This document shows positions 32,004 through 44,975 of a stretch of 64,000 nt of DNA, one piece after another; position 1 is the stretch's first letter, and each line of letters starts with the position of its first letter. The stretch is taken from the NCBI GenBank assembly GCA_014898415.1, contig RCTD01000003.1, positions 2,418,001-2,482,000 on the forward strand, written 5' to 3'. The notes under the pieces were generated by a model. It was given only the letters and a program-made list of their open reading frames with translations. It was not told the origin of the DNA and did not search any database. The position numbers were made by a program, and so were the translations under genes. This DNA comes from Stromatinia cepivora (Eukaryota > Ascomycota > Leotiomycetes > Helotiales > Sclerotiniaceae).

Positions 32004-33811
32004 TCACAACTGATACCTATAATCCGGGCTCAAATCACCCAACTCCGTCTTCTCATACTCCGAGAGACCCAAATCCCTGGGCCTTCTATCCCTCTGTCTA
32101 TTCTCCAACAACACCGCCAAAAAATACGCCAAACAGCTAGCTGCACTCAAGCAAAGAAAGCCCAGACAAATTCCATAACCCATTTTATATTCCGGTGCAT
32201 CTTTTGCTAAGAAAGCATATGTTGCAATAATACCGCCTACATTACCGAATCCGACTTGCCACGCCGTGCCTACGCTTCTGCGATGATGACCTCCTAGATT
32301 CATATTGAACCAACAGACGATTACCGGCATTGCGGCATATGCACCCATAGCCACTAGAAAGAGGGCTGCATATTGTAGTTTTGTGTTATCGTGGATGGTG
32401 AGTAGGATGGAGAAACCTGTTATTGCTACGCAGATAGGTGCAACAGTGAAGGCGAAACGATGACGAGAAAAATCGGAGAAGAAAGCGATGATCATTGCGA
32501 AAGCAAAGGCGCAGGCCCAGGGAGGCACGCTATGGAGTTGTGTTTCAATGGGGGTGAAACCGAAGGTGGATATGATACCTGGTGCGAAAAATGCGTAGCC
32601 GTATGCGGGGATTATCATACCGAAATACATGAAACCTCCTAGAATGACTTTGTAGTCTTTGAATACGCGAAGTGCGTCTTTGAATGTGATTTTGCGTTCA
32701 GCGGCACTTCGACCTTGATCGACTTGGAGACGGGCTTTAACGTATGCGCGTTCGTCTGAAGTGAGCCATTTTGCATCTTCGGGAAAAGAGGGGATGAGGA
32801 AGAAAAAGCCTAGGGCTACGACGCAGGTGAGGAGACCTTCAAGGATGAATATCCATCGCCAGCCGGAATGTCCTCTTACTCCATCCATTTTTCCAATAGC
32901 GCTGGCGAGAAGACCACCGAATGCTCCGGCTAATGTGGTACTACTGAAGAAAAAGGAGTATCGACGTTGAGCTTCTGATCTTTTGTACCACATACCAATA
33001 AGGTAGAAGCAACCTGGAAACATACCGGCTTCGCAAAGTCCAAGGAAGAAACGAGTTGCGAGTAGTCCGCCGAAGTTTTGGACCAGTCCTTGACAGATAC
33101 TTACGAGACCGAAAAGGAACATGAGAGATGAAAGCCAAATATTCGGATTGAGACGTTTCATGAGAATGTTGGATGGGATTTCGAAGAAGACATATGGGAC
33201 GAAGAAGATGGTAAGGGCGGTATTGTATTGAGTTCCGGTTAAATGCAAGTCTGTTGCGAGCTTGAAAGATTTTGCATTGGCGATATTAACTCTGTCCAAA
33301 AATGCCAAAAGGTACAAGATACATCTATAAGAGTCAGAGTGAGATTTTGAGATACTTGGATACTTTACTTACAAGAATGGTATCACACGTAAATCGATTT
33401 TTCGCATAAGTTTTGCCTCAGTTGTGTGTGAAGGGCAAACCACGTGCAGTTCATCGAATTCGATTTGTCCTTGCCCAGCTGGAATATTTGGAACATAGCT
33501 GTTATTGCTCCTGGTTTTGAAACCAATTTCTTGATCCTCTGACAATGATGGCTGAGGGGAAGATCCCGTTCCCTCTGAATTGAGTTAGATTGATCATCGG
33601 AAAACGTGAAGACTTTGGATTGGCTTGAGATATTGGATCCCCGGTCAATGAACACTTATATCCATATGGATATAAGTGTTCATTGAGATTTTTCCACTGA
33701 GTCTGTCTTCTATACTGGGGAACTCAAAATCATCGACATAGAATTGCGATGATGGTAAATAATAAACAAGATTAGTTGGTACTCACTGTCTTTTGAACCG
33801 AACAATCCCAT
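32004..33811 (-). CDS. MFS transporter, Dal5/anion:cation symporter (ACS) type, 515 residues, three exons
   Basis: Exons on the minus strand are 33787-33811 (25 nt), 33373-33574 (202 nt) and 32004-33324 (1321 nt), together 516 codons. Introns are 33575-33786 (donor GTGAGT, branch CTAAC, acceptor TTCAG) and 33325-33372 (GTAAGT, TATAG). The start MGLFGSKD is followed by a ~63-residue cytosolic tail, then RKIDLRVIPFL and LDRVNIANA (residues 85-93), the first transmembrane signature of this family. FLGLCEAGMFPGCFYLIGMW and RRYSFFFSSTTLAGAFGGLL are also family signatures. Twelve membrane segments can be traced, with a long central loop (about residues 260-300) and a C-terminal tail ending DYRYQL. 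Members import small organic anions such as allantoate, nicotinate or pantothenate at the plasma membrane. The substrate here cannot be told from sequence. The gene is intact. Confidence 0.93.
33325..33372 (-). other. Intron 2 of the MFS transporter
   Basis: 48 nt, donor GTAAGT and acceptor CTTATAG. It splits a Leu codon within the first membrane segment, and joining gives the expected VIPFLCILYLLAFLDR run. Confidence 0.9.
33575..33786 (-). other. Intron 1 of the MFS transporter
   Basis: 212 nt, longer than the other introns here. Donor GTGAGT, branch CTAAC eight bases before the TTCAG acceptor. It contains the 42-bp perfect palindrome at 33645-33686. The first exon codes only MGLFGSKD plus one base. 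Confidence 0.85.
33645..33686. repeat. 42-bp perfect palindrome inside transporter intron 1
   Basis: Each arm is 21 nt with no spacer: TCAATGAACACTTATATCCA, then T, then the mirror arm, centred on CCATATGG at 33665/33666. Identity between the arms is complete. In RNA it would form a long hairpin between donor and branch point. Confidence 0.97.
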
Positions 33812-33939
33812 TTTGATATTCCTCTTCCTTGGCTACTATATGCAAGATGAAATGCCAAAACCGATCGACAACTCACCTTTACAAAGGCCAAGAAAGCAAA
33901 ATGTAACGTAAGAATATGAATAAGAAGTAAGAAGAAAAC

Positions 33940-33973
<34 letters not shown>

Positions 33974-34820
33974 CAAAGAGATATTGAGCTGCTTTTCTAA
34001 TCAATAAGAGCTTACCGTGGAGGCTCAAGAGTCAAAGATTTACTGTATTCAGCTACTGGCTAGCAGGAAAGGGACAAGGGATGAGGTTATCCCCGCAATT
34101 AAATTTGGGGAATGTGACTGAGACCGAGGAAGAGTCATCGTCATGCCGTGTTCCCCCCGATTAGTGAGGAAGTTTGGGGTGTGCCGTAATGGCATTTACT
34201 ATTCGTCAGATTTCCATATATGACAAGAATAAGAGTACGGTAAAGTTGTAACCGATGCTGTATTCTTTTTGCCTTCTCACATCAGCATTTTGCAATTTAG
34301 TAAGCTCTGAGCAGCAGAAACCTTCCATTAAGCAAGATTCCGAGTTGGTGTAACTTTTGTTCCATTCCCATGCTTTTCCTAGATAATTAGGATGAAGTTT
34401 TATATGGGGATCTTCTTTCGAAAGTTGTAGATCCATCGCGCGAAGTATTCCTACAAGTGGATTGGGTGGAGAATCCTGACTATTAAGTGTTTGCGGGGAG
34501 AGCTGAGCTTGGCTTAACCTTATCCCCAAAAACCGGTATCGGAGAAGTTTCTTCATCAAATCGACGTGTTTGTATTACACCGCATGGTATTCACTGAGTC
34601 TGGATCTTTGCTTTGAAATCAAACTTGGGGGCGGGGACCAGTGGTTGAATGTTGACTTTGGATTAGAATTTTGTCCGTGACAGTAGAATGAACATTGAAT
34701 ATGAACTTGTCGCTCATGAATGAAATAATACTGTATAAACTCAAGAAATCCGGATAAGCCCGGGCCCTTTTGGGGAGCAATCGGTGGTGGGTTGGGATTC
34801 AGGGTTTTCAATCTCTCCTT
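33812..34820. other. Transporter promoter region and intergenic DNA with a 30-A tract
   Basis: 33941-33970 is an uninterrupted run of 30 A, about 130 bp upstream of the transporter start, suggestive of a poly(dA:dT) promoter element. Further upstream, frames at 34206-34559 (117 residues) and 34575-34811 (78 residues) on the minus strand have no recognisable family. GC content drops sharply at about 34820. Confidence 0.5.
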
Positions 34821-34975
34821 TATTATATCTTCAACTTCAAAATTATTATATTATTTAAATTTATATCGAATAATTTCAAGATTTATAATAATAAAGACTT
34901 CAGAATTCTATAATATTATATATATATTGTTTTTTATTGAAATTAATTGAAAATAAGTATAATATTAATGATTAT

Positions 34976-35148
34976 TGTCGGTACGTCATGTGATCAACCT
35001 CACATAAGAGCCGTACCACTAGCGAACTCTAGGCTCTTGCTCTTCAATATAAATAGTATCATCTTCTCATAGTGAAGCAATCAAGAATGAATGAAAACAA
35101 TATCATAATAGTACTATACAAATTGATAGCACCGAAGTGATACCAACA
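34976..35148 (+). repeat. Solo LTR at the island border, TSD attat/attac
   Basis: 173 bp starting TGTCGGTACGTCATG and ending GTGATACCAACA. It contains TATAAATAG about 75 bp from the start. Flanks ATTAT (34971-34975) and ATTAC (35149-35153) differ by one transition. It is GC-normal and unmutated inside strongly AT-rich DNA, about 150 bp beyond the composition border. TG...CCAACA ends and a 5-bp duplication suggest a Ty1/copia family. Confidence 0.8.
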
Positions 35149-35153
35149 ATTAC

Positions 35154-36249
35154 AATCATCGATTCCGATTTTTCCTTATATTATTCGAAATTCGAATTAA
35201 ATATAATCTATACTCTTATTTTTCGAATATTTATATCTTTAGATCGATCTATTAGAATATTATTATAAATAAGAATAAAAGAGAAAAGAATCTATTAAGA
35301 GTAGATTATAAGAATATTCAAAATAAAAGAATTAAAGAATTTATTAGAAATTAATATTATTATAAAATATAAATCTATTTTCTATATAAGATATTAAAAG
35401 AATAGAAATAATTTCAATAATTCGATTGAATAGTAAAAGAATATAGCTTTTTGATAATTTGAAGTTTTCGAATTTATTAAATATATAATAAAAAAGAAGA
35501 TGACTCTAGAGTTTCAAAAGTTTTCTTAATCTTTATAAAAAGTATAAAAAAAAGAATATTTAATTCAAATAACTCTATTCTTTGAAAATCTAATATATAT
35601 AATTTTATATTGTTTATTATATATTTTCTATATCAATACTATTATTCTTTTATTCTTTTTCGAATTCAATTTTCTTTTATAAATTATTTATTTCCATAAT
35701 TCTCAATTTTATTCTAACTTTATTATTCAAATTTTTAAAAAGTACTCACTTCTTTTTTAACTCTTTCATTATTCATTTATTATACTTTTTATTATACTCT
35801 CAGAGATCATTTATCAGTCTCTTTATTTATTATTCTATATTTTTATTATATATTATAATAGAACTCTATTTTCTATATAATTCTATAAATATAATCCTAT
35901 ATTTAATATATTAATTAATACTCTTTTGTTTATAATATTTAATAAATCAATTAATCTTTTTTTTAATATAACTCTTTAAATAATCTATATAATAATAAAA
36001 TATAGGATCGGATTTATTATAAGGAAAAATAATATTATAAGATTTATTAAATTCAAAGAATCTATTTTCGATTTTATGAATCTTATTATTAATTGAATCG
36101 ATAATAACTTTTCCAAATTGATTAATATTTAAAGTATTTTAAAAAAGAAGAATTATTATAAATCGATTATTAAATAATAGAAAACTAATAACTTTAATAA
36201 TAACAATTTCTTCAATAAATTGAACTTTTAAAATAGTAAAATCTATAAT
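35154..36249. other. AT-rich DNA, no recognisable gene
   Basis: Very AT-rich, no open frame above 60 residues, no repeat boundary identified. Probably old, mutated transposon DNA. Confidence 0.4.
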
Positions 36250-36957
36250 ATTATTTATTATATTTTAATAAATATCATTTCAAACACTTAAAAATATTGA
36301 TTAAAAGAAGAAATCAATATATATAATAAAAAAGTATCTTTATAATAAAATAATAATATTTCAATAAATTAAAAGAAATTTTATATTTTCTTTATATTCT
36401 TTATGAAAAAAATAATTAAATTATATTATTAATAAAGGATTCTTTATTTTCTTTATTAAAAAATAATACAATATTATTGTTAAAATTTTAAATTTTCATT
36501 TTGGAGTTAATATTAATATAGATAATCGGCGATTTTAAAAATTTATTATACAAATTGTATAATTATTATAATATTCGAAATAAAGAGTTTTTATTTTGAA
36601 TAAAAACTATTACAAAATTAAATTATAAATTAACTATTTGATGAAATTCGACGAAATTCGAATATTGAACACTACTAACGCATTTCAGAATCTACAGAGG
36701 GTTGGAAAAAGTATAAATAAAGACCTTAGAACCCTTATAGAATAGGTTTTATTTGTATTTCTAATATATATATTAAAAATAAAACCTATATACTACTCTA
36801 TTATTAGCTTTTTTTTATTAATGAATGATCTTATTTATAGCTCTACTAACCTTAGCTTCTGTATTATTTCCAGTAGTTTATTTCCGGTTATTTCCACTAG
36901 CTTGTTTCTAACTACAATCACTTATAGTCTATAATCTTCAATATCATTATTGATAAA
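36250..36957 (+). repeat. Right copy of the ~0.7-kb direct repeat flanking the gene island
   Basis: Same orientation as 18405-19072 and more mutated. It keeps the landmark strings listed there, including GATGAAATTCGACGAAATTC. Confidence 0.75.
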
Positions 36958-39900
36958 TTGATAATAATAAAAAGAGTAAAATAAATAATATCAAAATCAA
37001 AAAAATCTAATACAAATCAATCTATCAAATTCTTCAACTTCAAGATTATTTATATATATTAAAATTTTTATCAGAGGTCACGTATTTGAAGGTGATAAAC
37101 GTTATAATTGGGAAGTATTGGTTCGGAGACTATAATGGAATAAGCAAATATCAAGTTATAATAGTAAAAGTTGAATGGTATAATGATATTATATATAATT
37201 TTTGAGTGTAGATTCTTAACCTTCAATATTGAGAGTATAACTTTTCTATATACCTCTTCCGAATTCTTTTATATATTAATGCTTTATTCTTATTCGTTAA
37301 TTTGAATAAAGGTTCATTATTTTAATTATCTTGATTAGTATCATAGAGGTTCTTTATTTCGAATGGTTCTGATATTCGACTAATTTAGATTTCTTTATTC
37401 GAATATCTATGAATTCGATGATTTTGTAAATACTAGTGAATTCGTATTCGTATATTGATCAATTAGGTTGATTTGACTAATTAGATCAATTAGATCAATT
37501 TGATCAATTTGATCAATTAGATTGAATTGACCAAATTGATCTAATCGGTCTAATTGATCGTATTGATTATATTATTCTTATTATTCGGAATGAGTATATT
37601 ATATATATAGACCTTTATATTGTAAAGTAATTAATAAGAATTATTTATTATTCAATAACAATAACAACTTTCAAATAATATTTTAATATATAATATCAAT
37701 TCTTTTATAAATTTAGAAATCTGATTTATAAATTCGAAGAAGAAATATATTATTATTACTTTATAAAACCTTCTAGAATTGATATATTTGATTATATTTA
37801 TATTAATATTAAAAATGAAATTAATATAATTTTTATTTCATTAATATAAATAAAATTATCTTATTTTTGATATCTCAATCTTTTAAGATTTTAATCACAT
37901 CAGGTTTACTTTTGTTACAGATTTATTGTTCGTTTTTGGTTAGTTTATATAGATACTTTAGGTATTCATTTATTATATAATTGATATTCTTTTTAGTATC
38001 TTCTTTTTATTTTATAAAATATTATTTCATTATTTGTAGCTTTGATTATTGTTATAATAATATATTCTATTTTTCAAAAGATTCTATTATTTAAAAATGA
38101 AAATGATTCAATTTTGTTTTATAGAAAAAACTATTCGAAGAAATTAATTCAATAATGAAATTTTGATTAGAGAATATATTGATTATTAAAATATTAATAA
38201 TTTATAAATCGAATTTAAAAGTTTATATTTCGATATTATAAAGTTAGTTTAGATTTAGAATTCGATATAATTTAGATCAGATTTGTATTTAGTTTTGAAT
38301 TGATTTTATTATAAAAAAAACATTGAATTATAGAATTATATTTGGATTTTTAAGATATATTTTAAAAACTTGATTATTATATTAGATATCTTTGAAATTG
38401 ATATTCCTTTAATATAAAAGATAGCAAATAAGTTTTGAATTTATATTTAAAAATCTTTTATTTAATAATGATAATTTACCGATTTTGTATTTATTCTTTA
38501 AATTTTCGTTTATAATATAAATTCAGAAATTTTAAATGATCTAATATATTTGTATATTTTTATAAACAATATTTTTATTTAAATAGAAATTTATTGAAAA
38601 AATATTCATAATTTAAATAAGAATTTGAAATTGTTTGTATTGATTAATATATAATTTTTATTTCAAAATATATCTATTTTTGTGAATGATTAATTGTAAT
38701 AAATATTAATACAATTATTCCTTTGTATATTTATTAAATTTATTAGATTATAAAGAATTCTAATTTATTCAAAGAAAATAAAACAAATAGTTTAATTAAA
38801 CAAAATGAATATCAAAATTGAAAATTAGATTTGTAGATTTGTTGAAAGAATAATATTATATGTTTTAATATAAAATAAAAAAGTTATTTTGTATAATTTT
38901 TTTATTAAAGGAAATAATATAATAAGAAAAAAAAGAAGAATAAAAAGAATATTATAAATAATATATTAGAATTTACAATAATGAATTCTTTTTTAACAAA
39001 ACTTGATAATTTTTATATTTTAATTGATATCAAATAAAAAATTATAATAAAATTCGATAAATTCAAAATACAAGATAAGATATCATTTATTTCTTTTTAT
39101 ATCAAATTAAAGTATTTTGGAATTTTGAATAATAAGATTTTTTGTAAGATAATTATAATAATGAAATAAAAGGTTATAAATGAATTGAAGATATTAATAA
39201 AAAATGATTCGAATCTTTATAAATTTATTAATATTAAAGATTGAAAAAAGAAGTTTTAGATTTGGAATTAAAATTATTATAATAATAAATATTATAATAT
39301 ATATTCATTGAAATTAATTTCAATTTATAATTGTCAATATTTGATATTTATATTATATGATTTTATAGATCTTGATATAATTAAAATCCAAAAACAAATA
39401 TAAAAAGAATGAAAATGTTTTCAAGATTTTTCCTATTTTTGTAAATAGTATAATTATAAAGTTTGGAAATATAAAATAAAGAAACAAATTGATATTTTGA
39501 AAAAAGTAAATAAATATGGATCAATTTATTGATCTATAGATTATCAATATAATAATTTTCAATTATAATATCAAGATTAATAATATCGATTTATTAATTC
39601 TGTTATATATAATAATTATTAGAATAATAATTGTTTAATTTAATATCAATAGAATTATTTTATGAATTAAATTAATTGTAATAATTATTAATAAAATAAT
39701 TTCCAAAACAATAATTATTAATAGTTTAATATATTCTATAAATTCATCGAAAATAAATTTTTGATATTTTTTGATAACATTTCGAATATATTATTTAATA
39801 ATATAATATTCTTATAATCTATTCCGAATTATGAGTATTAAAAAAATTTAATTTTTATAATAAATCGTTTATAGAAATTTTTATAGAATATAAAATAGAT

Positions 39901-40570
39901 ATAATATATAGTAAATAATAAAGAGTTTTTATAATTCAATTTTATAAATAGCAAATCTTTATTTATTCAAATTACAATATTTTTTATATATTTTTCTTTA
40001 TTTAATATAATTAATTTGATTAATAACGGATATTTAAGAAAAGTATTTATTGATTATTTTTTTATTGAACAATATAATATTATTATATTATTCTTATTAT
40101 ATCATTATAAGTTTTATTTAATTAATAGAAATATTATAGATATTATTATAAAATACTTTGTTATAAATATAATAATAATTCAATATCAAAAAATCTAATT
40201 ATTTTTTATTATTAAACTTTCAAAATATATATCCATTATTTTCGGATTATTATAATTGCAATATTATAATCTATATATCAATTGAATAGATATAATTCTA
40301 TTCTTTAATTTATAATATTATTTTATATATTATTATTTATATAATATATTGGAATTAATATAAATATTAACGATTCTATTTTTAATACAAATAGAAAATC
40401 TATCAAAAATATTATTGAAAATATCAATCGATAAAACTCTCGAAATTTTATTTTTAATTAAAATATTCTTCAATAAATATTAAATATTATATATAAAAGA
40501 TACTTTTAAAGAAAATGAAATTAATATTCAAAATTTTAAAATAATTTTCAAAAACCAAAAACAGAATTAT
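36958..40570. other. Extremely AT-rich DNA, unidentified transposon debris
   Basis: 37070-37220 is slightly richer in G and C (GAGGTCACGTATTTGAAGG) and could be an old LTR. 37440-37560 is a degenerate array of TTGATCAATT-like units. From about 38990 to 39450 plus-strand translation has long runs with few stops and a hydrophilic, gag-like composition, but no motif that names a family. Nothing here is an intact gene. Confidence 0.4.
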
Positions 40571-41499
40571 TGTTAACTTTTGGTGCAGGAAGTAATAGTA
40601 TTGTTGATTATATAAATTGAACTAAGGATCTATATTTCTAATAGGAGTAAAATTGAAATTATCCTCAAATATAATCTATATACTATTGTAATTATATAAC
40701 CTCAATTCTAATCCTATGATGACCTCATTTCCAATACTATTTCATTAAGGATATTCTATTCGATCCTTTTAGATTACTAATTCTAACATTTTTTTGAATC
40801 TTTCGAAAGCAATCTTTATATAAAGTTTCATCATTCTATCGACAATTATATTGTATATATTGATATAATTAATAACGATTTTCTTTTTTTTTATCAAATT
40901 CTTAATAAAGTGATAATTGATATTTATATATTTGGATCGTTTATACAAATATAGATTCTTGATTAAAGCTAAAGTATTTTGATTATTATCAAGTATTTGA
41001 ATTATATTTTCGTTCTTTTCAATATAATTTGATCTAAATAGATCTTTAAATATTTATACAATCTATCTTCTTTATTTGATGAATATTATTATTATAATAT
41101 ATTCTGATTTTATATTAAAAGTAATTATAGATATTTATTTCTTATTAATCTATAATATAAAGTCTTTATAGAATATCATAACTTTCTTTGAAATACTTTT
41201 CCGATTATATTTGTTATTAATTTAATCTATATCTATATATACCTTTATTATATCATTAAGTATATTGTATTCTTTGTAGATATCAGATTATATTTTTTTT
41301 GGTCCGAATCATAACTTTTGTTTGATTATTGATTATAGATATTGTATCAGATTTTTTAAAGTTATAGTATAATGTTTTGCTAATTTTATTATAAATTGTG
41401 AAAGTCTTTTAATTAAGAATATTATATTTAATTGAGTATATATTATTAAATAGATTATACTTTTTATTTGTTATTAATATTTATTTATATCTATTAGTT

Positions 41500-42350
41500 C
41501 ATTATTGTCAATTGTTGACCGAAGATAAGTATAATTCATTATTGATAGTTTTTTGGCTTAATATTGTTTATATATAATATTATATTTGGTTAATATAATA
41601 TCGAGATATTTTTTTGGATTTATAATTAATATATATGCTTTTTTATTGTAAATAATCTTAATATTTAGGATTTTATTAATCTCCTTTAGATTCTTAATGT
41701 TAAAACAAATTAATAGTTTTTTATTGAATCAAATGATTTATGATAATATATATGATATAATAATGATATCATTGATATATATCAGTAATATTATATTATA
41801 GTTTTTGGATATATATAAATATAAATTTATCAAATTTTATATAAAATTTATATCTAAAAGTTTTTTCTTTAATAATAAATTTCAATCCCTTTCAATTTGC
41901 TTCAAATTATATAAACTTTGTAAAGTTCGTAATATATATCTTTTTCGATTTTGATATTTTGGGGTAGTTTAAAGTAGATCTTTTTTTTTAAGTGTGATTC
42001 AATAAAGGTGTTTTTGATATTGAAATATAAATATTCCAAATTTTCCTTTATAATAATAGTTAGGAATAATTTGAGTATATCTAATCTTATTGTTGATATA
42101 AATATTTCATTGTAATCTTTTTCTAGTATTTAATTAAACCTTTGAATCATTAATTTTGTTTTGAATCGTTTTATTTTGTTATTCTTTATTTTAATTATAA
42201 ATATCTATTTCATCAAAACCAGATTATTTTCTTTAAAGAGTATATATTCTTTTCAAATATTATTTTGAATTAAAGATATAATTTCCTTTTGAATAATTTC
42301 CTTTTATTTTTTAGAGTATTCTTGATCCGATATTACTTTTTATAAGTTCT
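41500..42350 (-). pseudogene. Copia reverse transcriptase relic
   Basis: The polymerase active-site block reads LLIYINDIIIIS at 41758-41790, with YIND at 41768-41779 in place of YVDD; the first catalytic Asp is lost. It is followed by the FNIKNLKEINKILNIKI connection block. RNase H continues towards 40740 with the IGS.IYA..-type copia block. Non-functional. Confidence 0.8.
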
Positions 42351-43149
42351 TGGTATTTTGATTTCTAGAATTTCTTTAACCGAATATATTATATCTTCTG
42401 TATTATTTGTATTTATTAATAAAATCATAAAATCTAAAATGATTTTGTTTTTGATATAAAGATCTATCTTATAAATGATTAGAATTATAATTATAATATA
42501 TTTTATATTTTCTTGAGTTTTGGTTTGTATAGATATTGTAATCAATATTCTTATAATTTTATTTTCCTATTTTTCTTTAGGATTTTATTTTATATCTTTT
42601 TTCTGTTTTTTTATTAAATATCTTAAAGATTTGTTTTTAAAATTCATTATATCCTTTTATTCGATTTCAAATAATTATGGATTTATTTCGTTTTCTGATT
42701 TTATTGAAATAGATCTATTAACAAAATTTAAGATAATCTTAAATTTTGTTTTCAGTATAGATTCAGGGTCTACAAAAGTTGATTTTTGGATTGGAATCTT
42801 TAAAATAATGGATTCGATATTTAAAGTATTCTTGAAAGAAGATTCTTGATTTGTTTTTTGAATATTGTTATCTTTATCTTTATTATATATTGATATTAAT
42901 ATATCTAATTTATCTGATTTCAATTTGATAATTGAAATGCTTAATATAATCATTGAATTTGGTATAATATTTGTTAAAGAGAATATTTGGAATAAAGGTA
43001 ATATAAATGTTATATTTAATATTAAAAATGGAAAAGATATTTTGTTTGTTATTGATCTATTATAAGATTTTCGATCTAGTTTTATATTTTTTGTTCTTTG
43101 TAAATCTGATTTACAATTTCTTAATTTAAAATCCAAATCTCCTTTTTGA

Positions 43150-43820
43150 TAAGATTTATTTATAATTATTTTATTTGATCGAAATATATAATTTAGTTTT
43201 GAAGAATATACTTTGATATATTTGTTTATAACTTTTGAATATCTTAGGAATATACCAATTCTCGAAATATCCTGTAATTTATTGTATCTTTACCTTTTCG
43301 GAATAGTTTTGGGATTGATATAAGTATAATATTTGTTTCCCCAAACTTTATATATCTTTATATTTAATATTATATTTATAAAAGTTTCTATAAAAAATCA
43401 ATTTATTCTATTTATATTAGGACCAATATTAATACAATTCCTAATATAAATATCATACTCTATAACTTTATTCCAAAACTTTAATAATAATTCAGTTTCT
43501 TTTAGTATTGCTTTTATATTTATTTTTGTAATCCTTATATTCTGTTTTGTAGATTTATTTTAATATAAAGAAGCAATTATTATAATTTCGGATTATATAT
43601 TTAATAATTATTCATAAATAGCTTATAAAAGTTCCGATATATTGTCAATTCTGATTGTAATAATCTTTTCTCCAGTAATCAATTCTATTTTCTTTTTCCA
43701 AGTTTTCAATATTTGAATTATATCATTTTTTTGTTTAAATAATATAATTCAATTTACTTTTGTATAATTATCGATGATCAATATAAAATAACAATTCCTT
43801 CAAATCGATTTTGGGAATAA
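43150..43820 (-). pseudogene. Copia integrase core relic
   Basis: Minus-strand translation shows IIDNYTKVN with the first catalytic Asp, then an FKQKNDIIQILKTWKKKIE segment, IRIDN (second Asp), and a later INGI-like/NIRITKINIKAILKE stretch where the catalytic Glu is replaced. The family's conserved FWNKVIEY and KVWGNKYY.YINPKTIP blocks follow. Several stops. The substitutions fit transition mutation. Confidence 0.75.
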
Positions 43821-44501
43821 TTCTGTAATATCGAAATATATAAATTCGAGTTTCTTTGATTTGTATAGATTTAATTATTTTGGGATACAATTAATTATTT
43901 TAATGAATATATACATTTTGTAGATATTTAATTTAATTGGGATCTTTATTGGTTTAATTATATTGAATATTTTATATGGATTCTTGATCTTATCTGGATC
44001 TAGATGATTGAATTTTTGATATTATAATAGGTATTTCTTTTTTTCCTTGAATATTAATTCATTATTGATATCTTTGATATTATCGATTATTTTTAAAGAA
44101 AAGCCTTTTTCCTGATCATTTTAATATATATTCGAATAAAAAACTGTATCTTTGTATCTTTTGGTTATATATGAAATCATATATATTCCATTTTGTATTT
44201 TAATATAGATAATTTTCTTATTGTTCTTTTTGAAATATATATAATAAGAATTGAATTCCCTTTGCAATCCTATTTCACAGATCCTTTTTTCTGATAGCAA
44301 ATTTACTCCTAATCTTGATATATATAATATATTTGAAAATAGTATTTTAGAATTATTTTTGTATATTATATTTATTAAACCTTAATAATGATAATATATG
44401 ATTCCCTTATTAATCTTTATTCTTTATTTAATAATAGGATTTATTGATCTGAATAATAAAGGTTAATTAAATATATATAAGGAAGTATTTATATTAATAT
44501 A

Positions 44502-44975
44502 TTATTTATTAAAGGAAGCTTTATTAATGATTTCCTTTATCAAATTGTAATCTTTTTTTATTATATTTTTAGTATTAGAGTTTGATTTAAAGATATTGTT
44601 AATAGAATGTATTTGATCTTTTTTGTTGAAGTGGATTTTTTTCGGATTCGGGGATTCTCTTTTTTTTTGATAACGAAAGTAATTGCAAAGAAGTTTGCTG
44701 ATTTGTATTAAATATAGATAATCTTGTATATAATGATCTTTTTTTTGATATAGATCGCAAATATTATTTGGGGTTTCGAAATCTGATTTTTGATGTTGAG
44801 AAATATATTTAGATCTTTTTGTAATTTGTATTTGTTTTGATTTATTTTTAAAACGAAATTCCTTAATTTGTAAATGCTTGATTTTATCATTGATATTAAG
44901 ATTGGTTTGGATATTCAATATATCTATTATTTTTTGATAATCGATTGAAAGATTATATATTAAAATCAAAAGCAA
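44502..44975 (-). pseudogene. Gag C-terminal part of the copia element, degenerate zinc knuckle
   Basis: 157-residue open stretch. CDLYQKKDHYIQDYLYL aligns with a CX2CX4HX4C zinc knuckle in which two Cys positions have become Tyr by G-to-A change on the coding strand. A basic, Lys/Asn/Ser-rich tail follows, as usual before the protease. It lies upstream of integrase in the expected order. Confidence 0.75.

Noticed and set aside
42520..43065. Plus-strand ORFs of 109 and 66 residues
   Set aside because: They are the antisense of the copia integrase/RT linker on the minus strand.
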